Shown here: piece by piece, positions 1 to 4,429 of the stretch
Numbering within the stretch: the stretch's first letter is position 1
How the letters are laid out: every line of letters begins with the position of its first letter
Source of the DNA: Bacteroidota bacterium
Lineage (GTDB): Bacteria; Bacteroidota; Kryptoniia; Kryptoniales; JAKASW01
Direction of reading: 5' to 3'
Length of the DNA stretch: 6,426 nucleotides
Assembly: GCA_021796055.1 (NCBI GenBank)
Contig: JAJYOS010000398.1
Location: forward strand, 1-6,426
Notes under the pieces: generated by a model
Database searches by the model: none
Told to the model about the DNA's origin: nothing
The model's input: only the letters and a program-made list of their open reading frames with translations
Translations under genes and position numbers: made by a program

Positions 1-30
1 GAAGTCCACAAATGTCAGCGTGTAATTCAT
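1..30 (-). CDS. Possible 5' end of a leftward gene, cut by the window edge
   Basis: Only about ten codons are visible, reading MNYTLTFVDF from an ATG whose complement lies at 28-30. A GGAAGGA Shine-Dalgarno-like sequence lies on the minus strand at 41-47, ten bases before this ATG; it is the same type of site seen before the peptidase gene and the YqeY gene here. An in-frame TTG at 34-36 would sit only four bases from it and is an alternative start. The frame stays open upstream to a stop at 160-162 and its translation looks protein-like, but there is no usual start codon in that part. No product can be named from so few residues. This is a weak call resting on the ribosome-binding site and codon character. 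Confidence 0.3.
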   Translation of the reverse strand, partial: MNYTLTFVDF

Positions 31-144
31 CCGCAAGAGATCCTTCCACTCTCCGGGCTCGAATACGTTCGAGCGGGGGTCTGTCGGAATAACCTGTCGG
101 CTTTGATTTGAAAGACGGATATGGCAATTATCGTCAGGGAGGCG

Positions 145-181
145 GAAGAAAAGTGACCGTCACCATTAGGGTGGCGGTCAC
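145..181 (-). terminator. Intrinsic terminator of the M13 peptidase gene
   Basis: Arms at 153-164 and 170-181 can pair over 12 positions around a five-base loop. On the minus strand the stem is followed directly by TTTTCTTCC (152 down to 144), the U-rich tail expected of a Rho-independent terminator. The structure begins 12 bases past the stop codon of the leftward peptidase gene. One pair (160/174) is a G-U wobble in plus-strand RNA but an A-C mismatch in minus-strand RNA, so the hairpin is slightly weaker in the direction that has the U tract. No T-rich tract follows on the plus strand, so I assign it to leftward transcription only. Confidence 0.75.
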
Positions 182-192
182 ATAAGAAGATA

Positions 193-2259
193 TTACCAGA
201 TTTTAGCTCTAATGCTGTCTGCTCTATACATCGGATCGCCCGGCTTGACGTCGAACGCTGCGTAGAACGGCGGGAAGTCAGAGAGCGGACCGTTGCACCT
301 GAACTCGTTCGGCGAGTGCGGGTCGACGATTAAACGCTGTCTCAAGGCTTGAGGTCTGTCGTTCTCGCGCCACATCTGCGCCCACGCCAGGAAGAAGCGC
401 TGCTCGGGCGTGAAACCGTCTATCTTCGGCGGAGGTGTTTTGCCCTTCAGTGTATTTTCGAAAGCCTGGAACGAGATCGAGATTCCACCGAGGTCGGCAA
501 TGTTCTCGCCTTCGGTGAGCTTCCCGTTGACATGCAGGGAATCGAGGACTGTGTAGGAATCAAACTGATTCACGAGGACATCTGCCTTCTTCTTGAAGTT
601 GGCGGCGTCTTGTTTTGTCCACCAGTCTTTCAGGTTTCCTTTGGCGTCGAACTGGCTTCCCTGGTCGTCGAAGCCGTGAGTCATCTCGTGCCCGATGACC
701 GCGCCCATTCCGCCGTAGTTGACGGCGTCGTCTGCGTCAGGATTGAAAAACGGCGGCTGCAATATGCCGGCAGGGAAAACTATCTCGTTCATGGACGGGT
801 CATAATATGCGTTCACGGTCGGCGGAGTCATTCCCCACTCTGTGCGGTCGACCGGTTTGCCTATCTTATGCACATCATAGTTGAATTCGAACTCGTTAGC
901 CCGCATGACATTTAGCACGTAAGCTCCGCGTCCGATAGTGAGTCCTTTATAGCTCTTCCATTTGTCGGGGTAGCCGATCTTGTTGACGATAGCCTTCAAT
1001 TTGATCAGCGCCTGTTTCTTCGTAGCCTCGCTCATCCAATCGAGGTTCTTGATCCTCTGTGCGAACGCGGCTTCCAGGTTGTGTACCATCATCTCGGCGC
1101 GCGCCTTAGCCTTCGGAGAGAAATGTTCCCTCACGTAGAGCTTCCCGAGCGCGAATCCGACAGATTCGTCGATCCTTTGAATCACACGCTTCCATCTCGG
1201 CTGAAGTTCCTTGGCACCTGTGAGGACGGTTCCGTAGAAGTTGAAATGCTCATCCACGAACTTTTGACTGAGATACGGCGCCATGGAATTGATCAAATGC
1301 CATCGGAGGTACACTTTCCAGTCTTTCAGCGGCATCTCTTTCAGCATGAGGCCGACTTCCTTTACAAATTTCGGCTGTGCGACGTTGATCTTCTTTATTC
1401 CCGAAAGATTGAAATAGCGGACGTAAGAATTCCATGAAAAATCCGGTGTGAGAGCAGTTACCTTCGCAAGCGTCATCATGTTGTAGGTCGCCTTCGGGTC
1501 CCTTCTTTCGACCCGTGTCATAGAAGCCTCCGCAAGCCGATTCTCTATGTTCATGACTGTCGCGGCCGCATCGGACGCGGTCTTTTCGTCATCGCCCAGA
1601 GTCGTGAACATTTTCGTCACGTAGTTGTCATATTCCTTGAGGATTTCCTTCGACTGTGGGTCTGTCTTTGTGTAATAATCGCGGTCGGGAAGGCTGAGGC
1701 CTGATTGGTGTATTCCGGCGATCATCATTTCGCTGTTCTTGAGATCCTGCTGGGAAGCAAAGTAAAAAAGGATGTTTACGCCCTGACGTTGAAGTTTAGC
1801 TATAACGGTTTCCAAGCCTTTGAGGTCTTTGATACCGTCGATCTCTTTGAAATACGGTTCAAGCGGTTTTGCACCGTCCTTGTCGATCGCCGCTGTATCC
1901 ATGCCGCTGTAGTAAAGGTCGCCGACAAGCTGCGTGCCGCTCCCTTTCTTTGCGGTCTTGTCAGTGGCGGCCCGCTCGGCGATGGCATGAAGTATGCCCA
2001 GGTTGCGGTCGAACAGCTCAGAGAAACTTCCCCATCTGCTATAAGCTGCCGGGATTGGGTTAGTTTTCAGCCAACCGCCGTCGGCGTACATGTAAAAGTT
2101 CTGGCGGGGACTGACCGTAGTATCCATATTCGCCGGATCGAGCGGCGGAATGGTTTGAGTATTCGGTTTTTCCTGGGCCATGCCTTTAGATGTTTCCATG
2201 GGAACAACCAGGAAGAAACCTACCATGATCAGAGGTAAAAGTGCACGAATTGTAGTCAT
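193..2259 (-). CDS. M13 family zinc metallopeptidase (neprilysin/PepO type), secreted
   Basis: This is a 688-residue zinc endopeptidase of the gluzincin family M13, which cleaves oligopeptides on the amino side of hydrophobic residues. The N-terminal half (about 38-430) is the helical M13 N domain; the catalytic domain follows. Visible active-site elements are NAYY (483-486), the zinc site HEMTH (524-528), the third ligand in ENIAD (Glu585, Asp589), and the C-terminal HSPNEFR with His648 and Arg654, matching neprilysin His711 and Arg717. The protein ends in a conserved-type Trp688, but the Cys three residues before the terminal Trp in mammalian members is absent, and only one Cys (655) is visible in the mature protein. 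Residues 6-20 form a hydrophobic signal segment with likely cleavage after Ala28 (GMA); there is no lipobox, so a periplasmic or secreted soluble enzyme is inferred. The start is backed by AGGAAGGA six bases upstream. The length is normal for the family and nothing is broken. It is transcribed alone, with a terminator just downstream. Physiological substrate unknown. Confidence 0.96.
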   Translation of the reverse strand: MTTIRALLPLIMVGFFLVVPMETSKGMAQEKPNTQTIPPLDPANMDTTVSPRQNFYMYADGGWLKTNPIPAAYSRWGSFSELFDRNLGILHAIAERAATDKTAKKGSGTQLVGDLYYSGMDTAAIDKDGAKPLEPYFKEIDGIKDLKGLETVIAKLQRQGVNILFYFASQQDLKNSEMMIAGIHQSGLSLPDRDYYTKTDPQSKEILKEYDNYVTKMFTTLGDDEKTASDAAATVMNIENRLAEASMTRVERRDPKATYNMMTLAKVTALTPDFSWNSYVRYFNLSGIKKINVAQPKFVKEVGLMLKEMPLKDWKVYLRWHLINSMAPYLSQKFVDEHFNFYGTVLTGAKELQPRWKRVIQRIDESVGFALGKLYVREHFSPKAKARAEMMVHNLEAAFAQRIKNLDWMSEATKKQALIKLKAIVNKIGYPDKWKSYKGLTIGRGAYVLNVMRANEFEFNYDVHKIGKPVDRTEWGMTPPTVNAYYDPSMNEIVFPAGILQPPFFNPDADDAVNYGGMGAVIGHEMTHGFDDQGSQFDAKGNLKDWWTKQDAANFKKKADVLVNQFDSYTVLDSLHVNGKLTEGENIADLGGISISFQAFENTLKGKTPPPKIDGFTPEQRFFLAWAQMWRENDRPQALRQRLIVDPHSPNEFRCNGPLSDFPPFYAAFDVKPGDPMYRADSIRAKIW

Positions 2260-2265
2260 GCGCAG

Positions 2266-2273
2266 TCCTTCCT
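2266..2273 (-). promoter_or_regulatory. Ribosome-binding site of the M13 peptidase gene
   Basis: The minus strand reads AGGAAGGA here, six bases before the ATG at 2257-2259. This strong Shine-Dalgarno match fixes the start of the peptidase, and that start also yields a complete signal peptide. Confidence 0.8.
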
Positions 2274-2323
2274 ATTTTTGTCTTGCAGTTTGCCGAGAAT
2301 GTTACTCCGGGCGAGAGACCGTC

Positions 2324-2449
2324 CCGTTTAGTTAAAACGTTATCTTTCTGCCAAACGGAAGCGTTGTGATAAACCGAAAATTTACTAATCAATGGTGCGA
2401 TTGAACACTACTCTAATGTTGTTATATTCATGTAATTTACTAAACGGAA
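2324..2449. repeat. Dispersed short direct and inverted repeats upstream of the peptidase gene
   Basis: CCGTTTAGT at 2324-2332 is the exact reverse complement of ACTAAACGG at 2439-2447. AATTTACTAA occurs in direct orientation at 2379-2388 and 2434-2443, starting 55 bases apart, and AAACGGAA at 2353-2360 and 2442-2449. The words overlap each other around 2434-2449. Such spacing could reflect paired binding sites for a regulator, but in AT-rich DNA some short repeats are expected by chance; no regulator is identified. Confidence 0.4.
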
Positions 2450-2456
2450 ACCGAAT

Positions 2457-2466
2457 AACAATTGTT
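2457..2466. promoter_or_regulatory. Perfect 10-bp palindrome, possible operator
   Basis: AACAATTGTT is a perfect palindrome lying 14 bases before the candidate promoter at 2481. Its position just upstream of a possible rightward promoter would suit an activator or repressor half-site pair. A 10-bp AT-rich palindrome can occur by chance, so this is only a candidate. Confidence 0.2.
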
Positions 2467-2480
2467 TGATTTTTCGACAA

Positions 2481-2509
2481 TTTGCACTTTAGTGTTCCAT
2501 TTAGATAAT
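2481..2509 (+). promoter_or_regulatory. Candidate promoter for the SDR-yqeY-cvpA genes
   Basis: A GATAAT hexamer at 2504-2509 matches the sigma-70 -10 box at five of six positions, 16 bases after a poor -35 (TTGCAC, 2482-2487). The same stretch also nearly fits the Bacteroidota pattern TTTG ... TAnnTTTG: TTTG at 2481-2484, then 21 bases, then TAATTTGG at 2506-2513 (one mismatch). Transcription from it would leave an approximately 100-base leader before the ATG at 2617. Both fits are partial, so confidence is low. Confidence 0.3.
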
Positions 2510-2535
2510 TTGGCGGTTTATTTGGAATTTATCAT

Positions 2536-2546
2536 AAGCGGCGCTT
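2536..2546. promoter_or_regulatory. Short palindrome AAGCGGCGCTT in the presumed SDR leader
   Basis: Two 5-bp arms (AAGCG and CGCTT) flank a single central base, about 27 bases downstream of the candidate -10 box. This location would fit a repressor operator. It is GC-rich within AT-rich DNA, which makes it stand out, but there is no second copy in the window. Confidence 0.2.
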
Positions 2547-2616
2547 GTTAATCGCTGAAAGGGGCCAAAACCCGCGACAAATTGCTTTTATGCCATCATG
2601 AAAATAAATTCAAGAT

Positions 2617-3324
2617 ATGATAGACCTGTCCGGTAAAGTCGCAATCGTGACCGGGGGATCAGTTGGAAGTGAGCTTGCCCGCGGATTTCTCGAGGCGGGC
2701 GCTAATGTCGCGTTCGTATATAGGAACCCCGGGAGAGGCACTGCGCTACGGAAAGAGTTCGAGAAATTCTCGAGCACGTTTCAACCTGTTCAAGCCGACC
2801 TGACGGACGCCGGGCAGGCCCGGAATGCAGTTGTGTCTGTGAAGGGAAGGTTTGGACGAGTCGACTTCCTTCTCAATTCGCTCGGCGGGTGGCTCGGCGG
2901 CAAGAAGCTGCATGAACACTCGGCTGCCGAGTTGCAGAAGATGTTTTCGATGGACGTTTTTCCCACTTTCAATATTATGTCTGCCGTCCTGCCGCTGATG
3001 GCGGAGCAAAAGTTCGGCAGAGTGGTTAATTTTATCTCGATGCAGGTTTTCGGATCGGGAGCAGGAAATTCCGTGTACACAGCATCTAAAGCGGCTATTC
3101 TTGCGCTCTCGAATGCCGCCGCGGAGGAGTACAAGAATGACGGCGTTTCAGTCTTCGCAGTAGCACCGTCTACCATCGACACGGCGGACAACAGGAAGTC
3201 GATGCCGAAGGCGGATACCAAGAAATGGGTTAAGATCGATGAGATAGTCGCAGCGCTGCTGTTCCTTTGCAGTGCAGGTGATTCTCTCAACGGCACAGTT
3301 TTAAAATTTCCCGGAAGGATATAA
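2617..3324 (+). CDS. SDR family oxidoreductase, dihydropteridine reductase-like
   Basis: A 235-residue classical-type short-chain dehydrogenase/reductase, a cytoplasmic NAD(P)(H)-dependent enzyme on a Rossmann fold. Visible elements: cofactor loop TGGSVGSE (12-19), Arg36 after strand 2 (suggesting NADP(H) preference), Asp61-Leu62, the GGWLGG stretch following Asn87, Ser141, and YTASK with Tyr154 and Lys158 at the canonical 13-residue distance from Ser141. The GGWxGG stretch and the tail motif DTADNRKSMPKAD followed by Trp204 resemble quinonoid dihydropteridine reductase, so a pterin-like substrate is possible but unproven; no pterin-dependent hydroxylase is visible nearby. Oddities: compared with TGGxxGIGxxxA the loop seems two residues short, and the usual active-site Asn of helix 4 is Asp113. 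The ATG lacks a good Shine-Dalgarno; no in-frame upstream ATG works because the one at 2590 meets a stop at 2599. Its TAA overlaps the next ATG by one base. Family certain, substrate uncertain. Confidence 0.9.
   Translation: MIDLSGKVAIVTGGSVGSELARGFLEAGANVAFVYRNPGRGTALRKEFEKFSSTFQPVQADLTDAGQARNAVVSVKGRFGRVDFLLNSLGGWLGGKKLHEHSAAELQKMFSMDVFPTFNIMSAVLPLMAEQKFGRVVNFISMQVFGSGAGNSVYTASKAAILALSNAAAEEYKNDGVSVFAVAPSTIDTADNRKSMPKADTKKWVKIDEIVAALLFLCSAGDSLNGTVLKFPGRI
3313..3319 (+). promoter_or_regulatory. Ribosome-binding site of the YqeY-domain gene inside the SDR 3' end
   Basis: GGAAGGA lies within the last codons of the SDR gene, four bases before the ATG at 3324. With the TAATG stop/start overlap this supports translational coupling of the two genes. 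Confidence 0.7.
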
Positions 3325-3776
3325 TGAGTCTGAAAGACATACTCAACGACGATATTAAGAGGTCAATGCTCAAGAAGGAGACCCTGCGTCTGGAAACCCT
3401 GAGGATGGTAAAAGCAAAGCTCCTCGAGAAGGAAGTTGAGAAGCGAGTAACGCCTGAAGGAATGACAGATGAAGATGAGATGCAGGTGCTTCTTAGCTCG
3501 GCGAAGATGAGGAAAGAGTCAATCGAGGAGTTCGACAAGGCTGGCCGGAAGGATCTCGCCGACAAGGAACGGAGGGAGCTCGAGATAATCCAGGAATACC
3601 TGCCGAAGCAGATGAGCCGTGAGGATATTGTCAAGCTGGTCGATGAACTGGCGGTGAAGCTCAGCGTCCAGGGGCAGAAAGATTTCGGCAAATTGATGGG
3701 CGCCGCGATGAAAGATTTGCGCGGCAAAGCGGACGGCAAAACGGTTCAGGAAATAGTTAAGGCGAAATTAGGATGA
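3324..3776 (+). CDS. yqeY: GatB/YqeY domain-containing protein
   Basis: This 150-residue cytoplasmic protein has the usual length of the stand-alone YqeY family, which shares its fold with the tail domain of the GatB subunit of the Asp-tRNA(Asn)/Glu-tRNA(Gln) amidotransferase. Family-type features are an N-terminal charged helical part with LRLETLRMVKAKL (21-33), EYLPKQM (91-97), and a C-terminal FGKLMGAAMKDLRGKADGK (121-139) of the kind that contacts tRNA in GatB. No catalytic residues are expected; the role of free-standing YqeY is unsettled, with tRNA-related function inferred from GatB. The start is supported by GGAAGGA four bases upstream and the one-base overlap with the SDR stop; the end overlaps the start of the CvpA gene by four bases (ATGA). 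The protein is complete and typical. Confidence 0.95.
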   Translation: MSLKDILNDDIKRSMLKKETLRLETLRMVKAKLLEKEVEKRVTPEGMTDEDEMQVLLSSAKMRKESIEEFDKAGRKDLADKERRELEIIQEYLPKQMSREDIVKLVDELAVKLSVQGQKDFGKLMGAAMKDLRGKADGKTVQEIVKAKLG

Positions 3777-4306
3777 GTGGTTTCGACGTCATTCTGGCAT
3801 TGGTGCTTGCGGCATTCATAGTAAGTGGATTCACAAAAGGGCTTGTCGCGAAAATCCTATCGCTCGCCGCCCTAGTGACAGGCATCGTTATCTGCGCCCA
3901 ATATGGAAAGGACATCGCGGTTTTTCTGGCGGGCCTTACCGGCCTCAACGAGGTGGTCAGCGGTGTCGTGGGCGTCGCGGCAATCTTCATAATACTCTTC
4001 ATTTTGGCCAAAATCGTAACGAGGGCTTTCAGGAAGATTTCGATCTTCCGGATCTGGGACAAGCTGGGGGGAGCGGTGTTAGGGTTTCTCGAAGGGGCGC
4101 TTCTCCTGAGTCTGCTCCTTTTGTTCATCGCAAGACTTGGCTTCCAGAGCGAAGGACCGGCGCTGGGTAAGTCGTACCTTTCCCAGCCGATTAAGAATTT
4201 CGCTCCCATGGTCTACAGGACCTTCATTTCGAGAGAACCTTCAAATTCGTACTTCGACAAATTTTTTGAGTATTTGCCAAAAGACAAGCCATCCGACTCC
4301 AAGTAA
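3773..4306 (+). CDS. cvpA: CvpA family inner-membrane protein
   Basis: A 177-residue integral membrane protein of the CvpA (colicin V production) family. Four hydrophobic helices are visible at about 5-20, 24-42, 60-82 and 102-121, followed by a polar tail. Family-type marks are the FTKGLVAKILSLAA region (20-33) after helix 1, DKLGGAVLGFLEGALL (96-111) entering helix 4, and the LSQPIKNFAP segment (136-145) after it. E. coli CvpA is needed for colicin V production and is linked to envelope stress tolerance; a molecular activity is not firmly known, and the role here is likely envelope maintenance rather than bacteriocin export, as no bacteriocin gene is present. The ATG overlaps the YqeY stop by four bases, indicating translational coupling; a modest AAGG precedes it by about ten bases. 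Length and topology are normal. In other genomes cvpA often lies close to mutS2, as here. Confidence 0.93.
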   Translation: MSGFDVILALVLAAFIVSGFTKGLVAKILSLAALVTGIVICAQYGKDIAVFLAGLTGLNEVVSGVVGVAAIFIILFILAKIVTRAFRKISIFRIWDKLGGAVLGFLEGALLLSLLLLFIARLGFQSEGPALGKSYLSQPIKNFAPMVYRTFISREPSNSYFDKFFEYLPKDKPSDSK

Positions 4307-4429
4307 ACTCCGCTGCCGTGGAACGGAGAAGCCTGATGAAAGAAGGTGGATCTCCCCCCAGTCGCCTCCGGACTCTCGAAGATTACGGATCCCCGACAGG
4401 CTGAGAACCTATCAATACAGGTACTTGTG
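4307..4429 (+). other. 123-bp gap between cvpA and mutS2
   Basis: No gene is supported here. The mutS2 frame is open back to a stop at 4337-4339, with an in-frame GTG at 4346, but the translation of this part does not look like a MutS2 N-terminus. Short pairs CTCCG (4308-4312) and CGGAG (4324-4328) can form a five-base-pair stem with an 11-base loop, and no T-tract follows, so it is not a convincing terminator. I cannot tell whether mutS2 reads through from cvpA or has its own promoter. Confidence 0.5.

Larger units (their letters stand above)
2260..2616. other. Divergent intergenic region between peptidase and SDR genes
   Basis: This 357-bp spacer separates two genes transcribed away from each other, so it should hold both promoters. 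I find no credible gene in it. The first 60 bases (near the peptidase) have ordinary composition; from about 2335 onward the sequence is clearly richer in A and T. It contains a repeated word AATTTACTAA (2379-2388 and 2434-2443), repeated AAACGGAA (2353-2360 and 2442-2449), a separated inverted pair (2324-2332 and 2439-2447), the palindrome AACAATTGTT (2457-2466) and the short palindrome AAGCGGCGCTT (2536-2546). One rightward promoter candidate lies at 2481-2509; I could not settle on a leftward promoter. The SDR start at 2617 has only an A-rich stretch before it and no good Shine-Dalgarno. Confidence 0.7.

Noticed and set aside
1..111. Plus-strand open frame ending with TGA at 109-111, as the possible tail of an upstream rightward gene
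   Set aside because: The translation is less protein-like than the opposite strand and third-position base use is unremarkable; I could not exclude it but do not support it.
349..915. Long plus-strand open frame of 188 codons
   Set aside because: It lies wholly antisense to the M13 peptidase, whose catalytic motifs are intact; the translation has no recognisable family features and is rich in Val, Cys and His as expected of a shadow frame.
1705..2238. Plus-strand open frame of 177 codons
   Set aside because: It is antisense to the N-terminal half of the peptidase and has no plausible domain.
2324..2466. Repeats considered as a CRISPR-like array or mobile-element ends
   Set aside because: The repeated words are only 8-10 bases, irregularly spaced and only two copies each, with no cas or transposase gene and no flanking target duplication.
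2790..3296. Minus-strand open frame of 168 codons
   Set aside because: It is antisense to the SDR gene, whose catalytic Ser-Tyr-Lys and cofactor motifs show that the plus strand is coding.
3287..4209. Two minus-strand frames of 150 codons each (3287-3739 and 3757-4209)
   Set aside because: They mirror yqeY and cvpA. Their Ser/Arg- and Ile-rich composition is the usual antisense reflection of the Lys/Glu- or hydrophobic-rich plus-strand genes.
4308..4328. Possible terminator after cvpA
   Set aside because: The stem is only five base pairs with an 11-base loop and there is no T-tract after it.
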